The notes under the pieces are model-generated. The model saw only the letters and a program-made list of their open reading frames with translations, was not told where the DNA came from and made no database searches. Below, in pieces: positions 31,703 to 39,989 of a stretch of 64,000 nt of DNA. A program made the translations under genes and the position numbers. This DNA comes from Thiomicrospira pelophila DSM 1534. GTDB taxonomy: Bacteria; Pseudomonadota; Gammaproteobacteria; Thiomicrospirales; Thiomicrospiraceae. Location: assembly GCF_000711195.1 (NCBI RefSeq), contig NZ_JOMR01000001.1, forward strand, positions 124,001 to 188,000. Reading direction: 5' to 3'. Position 1 is the stretch's first letter, and each line of letters opens with the position of its first letter.

Positions 31703-33633
31703 ACGAACTGGTGTTTTTAAGACCTTATTGGTTATTAGCTTTATTGCCTGCAGCCTATTTATGGTGGCGAGTAAAACGCAATCAAACTCAACAATCCGAC
31801 TGGAAAAACTGGATTGATCCAGCGTTTCATCCTTATTTACTGGCGGAAAAAAACATCAAAACTGCTGGATCAAACTGGGCTTTGGTGGGATTAGCTATTA
31901 TTTGGCTGAGTGCCATCCTTGCATTAAGTGGCCCAAGTTGGAACAGTGTGCAACTGCCCGCTCAAAAGACCAACAGCGGCAGCGTGATCGTTTTAGATTT
32001 GTCGTTGTCGATGTATGCTGATGATTTAGAACCTAACCGACTGACACGAGTGCAATTTAAGTTAACCGACTTGCTAAAAGAAAACCCAGGTTTACGCACC
32101 GGTCTTGTCGCCTATTCAGGCTCTGCCCACATTATTTCGCCTATATCGGATGACAATGCCACCTTATTAAATCTGTTGCCGCACCTCAATCCACTGATCA
32201 TGCCGGCCTATGGATCCGACGCGATCGCCGGTTTTAGGCTTGCAAATGAGTTGTTAGAAAGTGCGCAAATAAATCAAGGTCATATTATTTGGATAACCGA
32301 TGATATAGAACCAAGACAAACGGATACACTTAAAGAACTAATTAAACAAAACAACCTCAGCTTAAGTATATTAGCGGTTGGTAGTCAAACCGGGGGGGCC
32401 GTAAAAATACCCGAATATGGTTTATTAAAAGACTTACAAGACCGTTTAGTTCAAGCGCCACTGCCCTTAGCTGATTTACAAAACTTTAGCCAACAAGCCA
32501 ATGCGAAACTGGTTCGGTTACAACTTAACAACCAAGATTTAGACAGCTTAACACCGACCTATTTAGCGGAAGAAAAGCGTGAGGAAGAGGACGCAAAACA
32601 GCTCAGCCAGGCATTAGATTATGGTGTATATTTGATCGTCTTAATTTTGGTTTTGGCCGCTTTATCGGCTCGACGTGGCTGGGTTTTATCCATTGCTTTT
32701 ATCACACTGGTACCAGGCCTGGTCGTATCTCCGCCGAGTTTTGGTGAAACGCAAAACCCAAGTCTCAATAAACCTGAAAACGAAGCCAACCAACCCGAAA
32801 TTAAACTTTCAGATCGGTGGCGTGAGGTTTATTTAACTGGCGATCAACGCGGCTACCAGGCCTGGTTGAATCAAAATTATATCGCAGCCGAACGCGAGTT
32901 TGCTGATCCGGCATGGAGAGGTAGCGCGTTATATCGTCAAGCGAAATACGCCGAAGCCGCCGAAGCCTTTAACAAAGTAGAAACGGCAAACGGTCGCTAT
33001 AATCTAGGCAATGCCTTAGCGAAGTCGGGCGAACTGGAAGCCGCCAAACAAGCCTATCAACAAGCATTGGAAAAAAAACCCAACTTTAAACAGGCGCAAC
33101 GCAATTTAGAAATTGTTGAAAATCTCCTCAAACAGCAAGCACAACAAAACCCGTCGGAAGACGGCGGTACTGATCAAAATAAACAACAATCTGATAAAGC
33201 CGATTCTACTCAATCAGAAACCAATTCAACACAGAATAACAAGGAATCAGACCAAACCAATCCAAACTCTGAGCAGAATCAATCGAACCCTGACGAAACT
33301 CAAACACAACAACAAAATGCATCGGCCAGTGAACAAGAATCAGATGCTAGCACCGAACAAAGCTTAAATGAAACCAGCGAAACCACTCAGCCAGAACCAA
33401 CCGAACCTGAAGCAAACTCAAAAGAGCTGACTGGCTCTAAGCAGGGCTTAAAAAACTCAGATAAGGATGAATCTTCTCAACAAGCTAATCAACGCGAACG
33501 AGAACAAGCCGATAAGGCCTGGTTGAATCAAATACAAGATGAACCGGGATTGTTTTTAAGACGTAAATTTGACTATCAATATCAACAAAATCCCCCGGAT
33601 GACCCCCAGCAAAACGAGCGTAAAATATGGTAA
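31699..33633 (+). CDS. BatB/BatC fusion: VWA domain plus TPR and low-complexity tail
   Basis: The 644-residue protein begins with two helices and a VWA domain with MIDAS DLSLSM (100-105). A further membrane helix at ~310-345 is followed by tetratricopeptide repeats (about 370-470, including RYNLGNALAKSGELEAAKQAYQ). Then comes a long Gln/Asn/Ser/Glu-rich stretch (~475-600) with almost no hydrophobic residues. BatB and BatC are separate in many bacteria and fused in others. The acidic, polar tail is unlike its neighbours in composition and is probably disordered. It overlaps batD by seven bases. Confidence 0.87.
   Translation: MNELVFLRPYWLLALLPAAYLWWRVKRNQTQQSDWKNWIDPAFHPYLLAEKNIKTAGSNWALVGLAIIWLSAILALSGPSWNSVQLPAQKTNSGSVIVLDLSLSMYADDLEPNRLTRVQFKLTDLLKENPGLRTGLVAYSGSAHIISPISDDNATLLNLLPHLNPLIMPAYGSDAIAGFRLANELLESAQINQGHIIWITDDIEPRQTDTLKELIKQNNLSLSILAVGSQTGGAVKIPEYGLLKDLQDRLVQAPLPLADLQNFSQQANAKLVRLQLNNQDLDSLTPTYLAEEKREEEDAKQLSQALDYGVYLIVLILVLAALSARRGWVLSIAFITLVPGLVVSPPSFGETQNPSLNKPENEANQPEIKLSDRWREVYLTGDQRGYQAWLNQNYIAAEREFADPAWRGSALYRQAKYAEAAEAFNKVETANGRYNLGNALAKSGELEAAKQAYQQALEKKPNFKQAQRNLEIVENLLKQQAQQNPSEDGGTDQNKQQSDKADSTQSETNSTQNNKESDQTNPNSEQNQSNPDETQTQQQNASASEQESDASTEQSLNETSETTQPEPTEPEANSKELTGSKQGLKNSDKDESSQQANQREREQADKAWLNQIQDEPGLFLRRKFDYQYQQNPPDDPQQNERKIW
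32712..32723. repeat. Iterated palindrome ACCAGGCCTGGT
   Basis: An exact copy in the batB/C gene, encoding Pro-Gly-Leu at the end of the membrane helix. Confidence 0.9.
32855..32866. repeat. Iterated palindrome ACCAGGCCTGGT
   Basis: An exact copy only 143 bases after the previous one, in a different frame, encoding Gln-Ala-Trp in YQAWLNQ. Confidence 0.9.
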
Positions 33634-35285
33634 ATTCCAAACAACTTCGCCCCTTAGTTTTTATATTGTTGGTTTTAAACCTCATACCAGGCCTGGTATG
33701 GGCGGATAAAACTCTGCAAGCCAGTGTAGATCACAATCTAATTGAACAGGGCGATATTATTCAACTGAATATTAGCGCCAATTTTCAAACCACCAGTCGC
33801 GGGCCAGACTTAGAGCCGCTCAAAAAAGACTTTGAAGTATTAGGTTCGCAAGCTTCCAATCAATTACAAATCGTAAACGGTCAGTTCAGTGCTGTAACTA
33901 ATTGGGATGTGCAAATTTTAGCCAAACGCATTGGCGAGCTTAAAATACCGTCTTTTGAAGTCGAAGGGCTCAATACCCAGCCGATTCAAATTCGTGTGTC
34001 ACCCGCCTCTAAAAAACAAAGCGACTATCAAGTTAGTTTTTTAGAGGCTCAAGTCGATAACACCAACCCTTACGTACAAAGTGAAGTACTCTATACGCTG
34101 CGTTATTACCACTTAGGTTCGTTAGTGCGCGGTAATATTGATTCGCCAGAGTTTGATGGGTTTATGGTCGAGCGCCTACAAAACCAACGCAGTTTTGAAC
34201 GTCAGCTAGACAGTCGTACTTATCGAGTTTATGAATGGGTTTATGCGCTTTATCCACAGTCAAGTGGTGACATAAGCATTCCAACCCAACATTTTGATGG
34301 CACCTTATTGCATCAGCGCCAATTACGCCAAATTGAACAAAGTTCAGAAGCCATACAACTTAATGTCAAACCCATTCCAGCTGATTTTCCAGCTAACACC
34401 AATTGGTTGCCCGCCAAATCATTACAACTTACAGACGAATGGACACAACCCGATACATTAAAAACAGGCGAAACCTTAGGTCGGCGCATTACGCTGCAAG
34501 CACGCGGTCTAAAAGCCAGCCAACTACCCAGCCTGGAATGGAAAGAAACCCAAGAGTACCGACTATATAGCGATCCGGTGAGTCAAAATGACCACATTGA
34601 AGCTGGCGGTTTGAGCAGTCATAAAATGCAGGACTTTATGATGGTTCTGCTCAAACCCGGAGAGATTCGTTTCGATTCAATAGAAATACCCTGGTGGAAC
34701 ACCCAAACCGACCAATTAGAAATCGCGCGCTTAGACCCAAAACCTTTCAAGGTAGACGATAACCCAGCGGTAGATCAAGCATTAGGTTTAACCAATCCTA
34801 CTTATAACAACCCGGTAGTGCATGACCATACAAACTCATTATTTTGGCCATTAATCAGCGGTTTATTCGCCATTTTATGGCTGATCACACTGGGAGTATT
34901 ATTTAAACGAGGTCGCGTAAATAAATTAAGTCCTAAAACAGAGTCAAGCCAGCATGAAGGAAATTTAATTCAACTGGATGACGCTAACATTGCGCAACTG
35001 AGTCAACTATCGGATGCTCAGCTGGATTTAGCACTCAAACATTGGCTTAAAATCCATTATCAAATTAATCACTGGAGCGAACTGCAACAAAAGCAGCCCC
35101 GACTTTATGAACTTATGCAGCGCTTGCAAACCCAGCTATATCATCCGCAAGCTTCAAAATTAGATTTTGACCGACAAGCTTTATTACATGAATTGAATGG
35201 CTTAACCACACAAGAACAACGTCACCCAAGCTCACCATTAGTAGACTTATATCCTAGCCAAAAATCCAGTACGAACAAAAATTGA
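33627..35285 (+). CDS. batD: BatD oxygen tolerance protein
   Basis: The 552-residue protein has a signal peptide ending LVWA-D and a large periplasmic beta-rich region. The opening block LQASVDHNLIEQGDIIQLNISA and the GRRITLQARGLKASQLP segment are typical of BatD. A membrane helix at ~405-425 and a cytoplasmic tail follow. BatD is the last member of the bat operon and is thought to scaffold the VWA proteins at the membrane. Its start lies seven bases inside the previous gene. The next 111 bases to the ABC transporter hold no gene. Confidence 0.88.
   Translation: MVNSKQLRPLVFILLVLNLIPGLVWADKTLQASVDHNLIEQGDIIQLNISANFQTTSRGPDLEPLKKDFEVLGSQASNQLQIVNGQFSAVTNWDVQILAKRIGELKIPSFEVEGLNTQPIQIRVSPASKKQSDYQVSFLEAQVDNTNPYVQSEVLYTLRYYHLGSLVRGNIDSPEFDGFMVERLQNQRSFERQLDSRTYRVYEWVYALYPQSSGDISIPTQHFDGTLLHQRQLRQIEQSSEAIQLNVKPIPADFPANTNWLPAKSLQLTDEWTQPDTLKTGETLGRRITLQARGLKASQLPSLEWKETQEYRLYSDPVSQNDHIEAGGLSSHKMQDFMMVLLKPGEIRFDSIEIPWWNTQTDQLEIARLDPKPFKVDDNPAVDQALGLTNPTYNNPVVHDHTNSLFWPLISGLFAILWLITLGVLFKRGRVNKLSPKTESSQHEGNLIQLDDANIAQLSQLSDAQLDLALKHWLKIHYQINHWSELQQKQPRLYELMQRLQTQLYHPQASKLDFDRQALLHELNGLTTQEQRHPSSPLVDLYPSQKSSTNKN
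33686..33697. repeat. Iterated palindrome ACCAGGCCTGGT
   Basis: An exact copy extended to an 18-base palindrome (33683-33700) in the signal peptide region of batD, encoding Pro-Gly-Leu. Confidence 0.9.
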
Positions 35286-35396
35286 TCTCACCGAATTTTT
35301 GATTGTTAAAAGAGTTTTAATTCTAATTGCTATTGCAAATTAATATCATTTAGCTTACATTTGCACTTAAGAATTCAATCAGCAAATGGCAGCGAC

Positions 35397-36068
35397 ATGT
35401 TAAAGATCAGCGACATACAAGTTGTTTACAATCAAACACCGGTACTAGACCAGTTTAATCTGGATATTAGTGCCGGTGAAATTGTGGGTATCCTTGGTCC
35501 AAGCGGGTGCGGAAAAAGCACTTTGCTGCGTGCCATCGCGGGGTTTGTAGAAATCGCAAAAGGTGAAATTTGTCTAAATAACGATTGTTTAGCTAGTTGC
35601 CAATGCACGATCCCGCCAGAAAAACGCGGAGTAGGTATGGTATTTCAAGACAATGCGCTGTTTCCACATTTAACCGTCGAAGAAAATATTGCCTTTGGTC
35701 TAAACAAAATGCCGAAAGCTGAACGTAAAACCCGCGTGGCTGAACTCATTGAACTCATCCAACTACAAGGATTAGAACAACGTTATCCACATGAGTTATC
35801 TGGCGGCCAACAACAACGCGTTGCCTTAGCACGCGCTTTAGCGCCGCGTCCAAGTTTAATCTTGTTTGATGAACCCTTCTCAAACCTGGATACCACTTTA
35901 AGTGAACATTTAGCGATTGAAATTCGTCAGCTTCTTAAACAACAAAATACCTCAGCCATCCTTGTCACACATACTTTCCGTGAAGCAGAGTTGATGTGCG
36001 ATCGTTATGGCACGCTTGAAAGCTGTTTGTTGGGAAACGCTGAATGGCAACATACTAACGCCGCCTAA
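35397..36068 (+). CDS. Ferric iron ABC transporter ATP-binding protein
   Basis: I start at ATG 35397 (MLKISDIQVVYNQ), giving 223 residues. Walker A is GPSGCGKST (34-42), the signature is LSGGQQQRVALARAL and Walker B is LILFDEP. FbpC-type ATPases usually carry ~120 further residues (TOBE-like regulatory domain), which are absent here. Its neighbours, an iron-binding protein and a fused permease, set the function as ferric iron import across the inner membrane. A terminator separates it from the binding-protein gene. The AT-rich upstream DNA (TTGCAAATTAATATCATTT near 35333) loosely resembles a Fur site, but not convincingly. Confidence 0.85.
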   Translation: MLKISDIQVVYNQTPVLDQFNLDISAGEIVGILGPSGCGKSTLLRAIAGFVEIAKGEICLNNDCLASCQCTIPPEKRGVGMVFQDNALFPHLTVEENIAFGLNKMPKAERKTRVAELIELIQLQGLEQRYPHELSGGQQQRVALARALAPRPSLILFDEPFSNLDTTLSEHLAIEIRQLLKQQNTSAILVTHTFREAELMCDRYGTLESCLLGNAEWQHTNAA

Positions 36069-36087
36069 AACGGTAGGCTAAAAAACT

Positions 36088-36113
36088 AAAACGCCCACTT
36101 CGGCGTTTTTTTT
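36088..36113 (+). terminator. Rho-independent terminator between ATPase and binding-protein genes
   Basis: AAAACGCC pairs with GGCGTTTT around a 6-base loop and is followed by further T residues. It implies that the binding-protein gene has its own promoter. Confidence 0.85.
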
Positions 36114-36171
36114 GAAATGTAAATATTAATAATTCTCTTTTACAAAAACCTAATCAACATGAGGTCTAATC

Positions 36172-37200
36172 ATGAAAAAAATAATCGCAGCAATTTTAGC
36201 AAGCAGCAGCTTACTAATGATGGGATGTTCACAAGACCAAGAAACAGATCAAGCCCAAGCAGATAACGCAAAAGTCGTCGTTTATAGCGCGCGTGCTGAA
36301 CATTTAATCAAACCACTGTTTGATGAATTCACAAAGCAAACTGGGATTGAAGTGCAATTTCAAACTGGTAAAGCAAACGCTTTGGTGGAACGCTTAAAGG
36401 CCGAGTCAAGCAATACCCCTGCCGATATTTTAATGACAACCGATGTGGGTAACCTCTGGTATGCCGCTGATCAAGGTTTATTTCAACCAATGAACAGTGA
36501 AATTATTGAACGTAATATTCCAGTGCATTTACGAGATCCTGAGCAACTCTGGACGGGTTTATCGGTTAGAGCGCGTACTTTGGTTTACCATCAAGATCGC
36601 GTTTCTGCCGACCAGGTAGTAAGTTATGAAGACCTAGCGGATCCCAAATGGCAGGGTCGCTTATGTTTACGCACCTCTAATTCGGTATATAACAAATCGT
36701 TAGTCGCGTCATTAATCGAGCATCATGGTGAAGAAAAAACCACCCAAATTATAACCGGTTGGGTAAATAATTTAGCGGCGAAACCCCAGTCAAAAGACTC
36801 GCATGTTATGGACGCCATTTTGGCTGGTCAATGCGATATTGGTTTGGTAAATACTTATTACTATGGTCGTCTGCAGGCTGAAAACCCAGATACACCATTA
36901 CGCTTAGGTTGGGCTAACCAAACAACCACCGGTACCCATATCAACGTTTCAGGTGCAGGCTTATTAAAGCATGCGAACAATACCGAAAACGCACTGAAAC
37001 TCATCGAATGGTTATCAGAAAAACCGGCGCAGCAAATTTTTGGCGCTCTCAACCGTGAATATCCGGCTAATCCGAATGTAACAGTGGATCCACAAGTTGA
37101 GTCTTGGGGTGTGTTTAAACAAGACGAAATTAATCTAAAACGCCTAGGTGAATTACAACAAGCCGCTACTATGCTTATTAATCGCGTAAATTATGAGTAA
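36172..37200 (+). CDS. Ferric iron ABC transporter substrate-binding lipoprotein
   Basis: The 342-residue protein begins with a lipoprotein signal ending at LMMGC and belongs to the FbpA/FutA iron-binding family. KVVVYSARAEHLIKPLFDEFTKQTG opens the mature fold, and the paired tyrosines of NTYYYGRL match the ferric ligands of FbpA. As a lipoprotein it would be tethered in the periplasm and would pass Fe(III) to the permease encoded 52 bases downstream. It starts after CATGAGG. Confidence 0.92.
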   Translation: MKKIIAAILASSSLLMMGCSQDQETDQAQADNAKVVVYSARAEHLIKPLFDEFTKQTGIEVQFQTGKANALVERLKAESSNTPADILMTTDVGNLWYAADQGLFQPMNSEIIERNIPVHLRDPEQLWTGLSVRARTLVYHQDRVSADQVVSYEDLADPKWQGRLCLRTSNSVYNKSLVASLIEHHGEEKTTQIITGWVNNLAAKPQSKDSHVMDAILAGQCDIGLVNTYYYGRLQAENPDTPLRLGWANQTTTGTHINVSGAGLLKHANNTENALKLIEWLSEKPAQQIFGALNREYPANPNVTVDPQVESWGVFKQDEINLKRLGELQQAATMLINRVNYE

Positions 37201-37252
37201 AAAAGTGTGCGACAGACACAACTTGCTTCGGGTTTCGCACTAAAATAAGCGC

Positions 37253-38848
37253 ATGAATTCTAAAACCCTTTGGCACATTGCTTTGTGGGGGTTGATCATC
37301 TTGATCAGCCTGCCACTTCTTCGCATATTAAGCGCATGGTTTGAACCCAGTTCAGCCATTTGGCAACACCTATCCGACACCCTTTTATGGGACATGATCA
37401 CCAATACCTTATGGTTATTGTTGGGTGTAGGCATTGGCGTGACTTTGCTTGGTGTCAGTTTGGCTTGGTTTGTCACTATGTGTGAATTTCCGGGTCGAAA
37501 GATATTGGAATGGATGTTGTTTTTACCCTTTGCCATCCCAGCCTATGTGCTGGGTTTTGTGTATTTAGGTTTGTTCGACTTTCCCGGGCCGGTGCAAACT
37601 TACTTGCGTGAATTGTTTGGCTGGAGCGGATTGGATATTCGAGACGGCAAACTCAGCATCATGATCGTGATGTCACTCGTGCTTTATCCCTATGTTTATA
37701 TGCTGGCGCGTAATGCCTTTTATAGCCAAAATAATACCTTGGTTGAAAGTGCACGTTTATTAGGAATGTCAGGTTTTGGCATTTTTTGGCGAATCTCTGT
37801 GCCTATGGCGCGACCTGCCATTGCCGCAGGTGTAATGTTGGCCTTAATGGAAACCCTAGCCGATTTTGGAACCGTCGCGATTTTTAATTATTCCACTCTA
37901 ACCAGTGGCATATTCAGCGTGTGGGAAAATTTTCGATCTTTGCAAGCCGCGGCTCAGCTATCGACTTTATTACTCGGTATTGCGGTTTTGCTGATTTTTA
38001 TCGAACGTTGGAGTCGTGGTCGAGCGAGATACGATTCCAATAAACGCATGACTTTACGGCCTTATAAACTGAAAGGTCACCAGGCCTGGTTGGTGACAAG
38101 TTTGGTAGGCTCGGTAGTTTTATTCGCCTTTATTTTGCCAGTATTGCAATTGTTATTCTGGTCTCTAGCTAGCTTAAACCTAGAGTGGGATGCACGTTAT
38201 TTAGACTGGATAAGCAATAGCTTTGTATTAGCGGTTGGAGCGGCCTTATTAACGGTTGGGCTTGCTGTGATTGTAAACAGTGTACGTCAGCAAACTCATT
38301 TATCTTGGCCATTAAAAACCGGTATTAGGTTTGCTAACTTAGGTTATGCCTTACCTGGTTCTGTTTTGGCCGTGGGCATCATGTTATTGATTATTGATAT
38401 TGGTGAGTTTGTTTCACCTGGTCAGGGAATCTGGCTGAGTAGTGGTATTTTTGCTTTGTTATTGGCTTATATGGTGCGATTTTTAGCGGTCGCTTATGGG
38501 CCGGTTGAAAGCAGTTTTGATAGTATTACGCCTTCTATGACCGAAGCCGCCCGCAGTTTAGGTGCCAATACATCTCGTTTAGTTTCACATGTATATTTTC
38601 CACTACTAAAACCAGGCCTGGTGGTGGCTGGATTTATGGTAGCCGTAGATGTAATGAAAGAATTGCCCGCCACCTATTTATTACGCCCGTATGGTTGGGA
38701 TACCTTAGCGATACGCGTATATGAATTAAGTTCAGAAGGTTTGTATGAACGCGCGGCGATACCGTCGTTAATGCTGTTAGGATTGGGTTTATTAGGGCTC
38801 TATATGGTGCATCGGATCAATAAACGCTATAAAATTCGAGCTAAATAA
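37253..38848 (+). CDS. Ferric iron ABC transporter permease (fused)
   Basis: The 531-residue permease consists of two homologous membrane halves, each with about six helices and an ABC coupling EAA loop. The first is VESARLLGMSGFGIFWRISVPMARPAIAAG and the second is TEAARSLGANTSRLVSHVYFPLLKPGLV. This matches FbpB, in which one chain forms the whole channel. It follows the binding-protein gene in the same direction and completes the importer begun at 35397. Confidence 0.92.
   Translation: MNSKTLWHIALWGLIILISLPLLRILSAWFEPSSAIWQHLSDTLLWDMITNTLWLLLGVGIGVTLLGVSLAWFVTMCEFPGRKILEWMLFLPFAIPAYVLGFVYLGLFDFPGPVQTYLRELFGWSGLDIRDGKLSIMIVMSLVLYPYVYMLARNAFYSQNNTLVESARLLGMSGFGIFWRISVPMARPAIAAGVMLALMETLADFGTVAIFNYSTLTSGIFSVWENFRSLQAAAQLSTLLLGIAVLLIFIERWSRGRARYDSNKRMTLRPYKLKGHQAWLVTSLVGSVVLFAFILPVLQLLFWSLASLNLEWDARYLDWISNSFVLAVGAALLTVGLAVIVNSVRQQTHLSWPLKTGIRFANLGYALPGSVLAVGIMLLIIDIGEFVSPGQGIWLSSGIFALLLAYMVRFLAVAYGPVESSFDSITPSMTEAARSLGANTSRLVSHVYFPLLKPGLVVAGFMVAVDVMKELPATYLLRPYGWDTLAIRVYELSSEGLYERAAIPSLMLLGLGLLGLYMVHRINKRYKIRAK
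38079..38090. repeat. Iterated palindrome ACCAGGCCTGGT
   Basis: An exact copy in the loop joining the two permease halves, encoding Gln-Ala-Trp in GHQAWLVT. Confidence 0.9.
38611..38622. repeat. Iterated palindrome ACCAGGCCTGGT
   Basis: An exact copy in the second EAA loop of the permease, encoding Pro-Gly-Leu in KPGLVVAG. Confidence 0.9.
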
Positions 38849-38866
38849 AATTACACATTAAACCGA

Positions 38867-39430
38867 TTAACGAAGCCGTTGATCAGTTTGCGCATCCCAA
38901 ATTTGAGACGGATTCTCTAGGCCGCCTAACGCCGCCTCTAAACACCAAACGTGATGATTAAAATAATCCATCACTTGTTGACAATTTTTCGCCGGTGGCA
39001 AGGTCGCCGGGTTCGCTGAGGTGGAGACCAGCACAGTATCACCACACAACGCCTGAACAATTGGGTGATGGCTTAATCTAACGGCAACACTCGTATGAAT
39101 ACCACTAATCCAGCTCGGACAAATATCTGTTTTGGGTATAACCCAAGTTATCGCTTGATCGGCTTGTTTCCACGAATCTAAAATCTTTTGAGACCAGGCC
39201 TGGTGCTGCAGTTTACAAAATTGGTCTAAGGCTTTAACTTCGGCCGCAATCAAGATCAAACCTTTTGATTGAGGTCTTTGTTTTAAAGCTAACAAATGCT
39301 CAACCGCTTTTTGATTTAACGGATCACAACCCAACCCATAAACCGCCTCTGTTGGATAAGCAATCACATCGCCCTGCTTAATACGTAAACGTGCCTCACT
39401 AATTTGCTCTAAAAGCCGTTTATCAAACAT
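38867..39430 (-). CDS. tsaC: L-threonylcarbamoyladenylate synthase
   Basis: The start is placed at ATG 39430 (MFDKRLLEQ) behind AAGAGGTC, giving 187 residues, the short TsaC form. The YrdC fold is shown by IAYPTEAVYGLGCDP, the KxRxxxK-like LKQRPQSKGLILI and VSTSANPATLPPA. It makes threonylcarbamoyl-AMP from threonine, bicarbonate and ATP for the t6A37 modification of tRNA. It lies 17 bases downstream of the cysteine-cluster gene and is probably co-transcribed with it. Confidence 0.93.
   Translation of the reverse strand: MFDKRLLEQISEARLRIKQGDVIAYPTEAVYGLGCDPLNQKAVEHLLALKQRPQSKGLILIAAEVKALDQFCKLQHQAWSQKILDSWKQADQAITWVIPKTDICPSWISGIHTSVAVRLSHHPIVQALCGDTVLVSTSANPATLPPAKNCQQVMDYFNHHVWCLEAALGGLENPSQIWDAQTDQRLR
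39193..39204. repeat. Iterated palindrome ACCAGGCCTGGT
   Basis: An exact copy in tsaC, encoding Gln-Ala-Trp in QHQAWSQK. Confidence 0.9.
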
Positions 39431-39447
39431 GTTTGACCTCTTGTAAA

Positions 39448-39831
39448 TCAAGCCACCTGTGGAAAATTAGGCGGTGTATGGGTGGGGTTATGCGGCGGAT
39501 CAACTGGCTCTAAACCATGCAAAGCACGGATACGTTGACACTCTGGATTAATAGAACCATCCTCTAACCACAAAGGAAAATCACGGCAAGCTGATGGGCG
39601 CTTATCATAGATAGAGCAGGATACCTCAACCCCAACTTCACCGCTTAAAGCTACGCAACGCGGGGTTTTACAGTTGGTACCCTGCATACAAATATAATGC
39701 GGGTTGATGTTTTCCGTCAACTCAACTGGCACGCTTCCGCCTAAAAACGGATCCGCTTCTGCCCAATAAAAAGATACACGAAAATGACTGCAACACACAC
39801 CACAAGACAAGCATGGATTAAAACTATCCAT
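39448..39831 (-). CDS. YkgJ family cysteine cluster protein
   Basis: The 127-residue protein has the N-terminal CLSCGVCC cluster followed by cysteines in YICMQGTNCKTPRC, VSCSIYDKRPSACRDFP and the tail. This matches the YkgJ/UPF0153 zinc- or iron-chelating CxxCxxCC family. The function is unknown. It lies directly upstream of tsaC on the same strand. Confidence 0.88.
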   Translation of the reverse strand: MDSFNPCLSCGVCCSHFRVSFYWAEADPFLGGSVPVELTENINPHYICMQGTNCKTPRCVALSGEVGVEVSCSIYDKRPSACRDFPLWLEDGSINPECQRIRALHGLEPVDPPHNPTHTPPNFPQVA

Positions 39832-39989
39832 ACATTAGACTCCAAATAAATACCGTTTAATAGAGTGGCCCAACGTAAAATCCGATCAAATTCGGATGGC
39901 TTATTCTACTCAGAGTTAGACAAAAAAATAGCCTGTTAAGCAAACTATTTTTTACTTAACAAGCTTATTTTTGAATCAAATAAATTGGA

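Noticed and set aside
33113-33450. Repetitive Gln/Asn/Ser/Glu-rich coding stretch as a tandem DNA repeat
   Set aside because: The amino acid composition is biased, but the codons vary and no fixed repeat unit is visible. It is a low-complexity protein tail.
35325-35350. Fur box upstream of the iron transporter ATPase
   Set aside because: The AT-rich sequence resembles the hexamer pattern only loosely, with too many mismatches to annotate.
24954-35790. Further perfect TTATCCACA sequences (near 24954, 34252 and 35783) and TGTGGATAA at 57119
   Set aside because: Three are inside coding regions of a LysR gene, batD and an ABC ATPase, and each stands alone, as does the intergenic one at 57119. 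Single DnaA boxes without a cluster do not support an origin.
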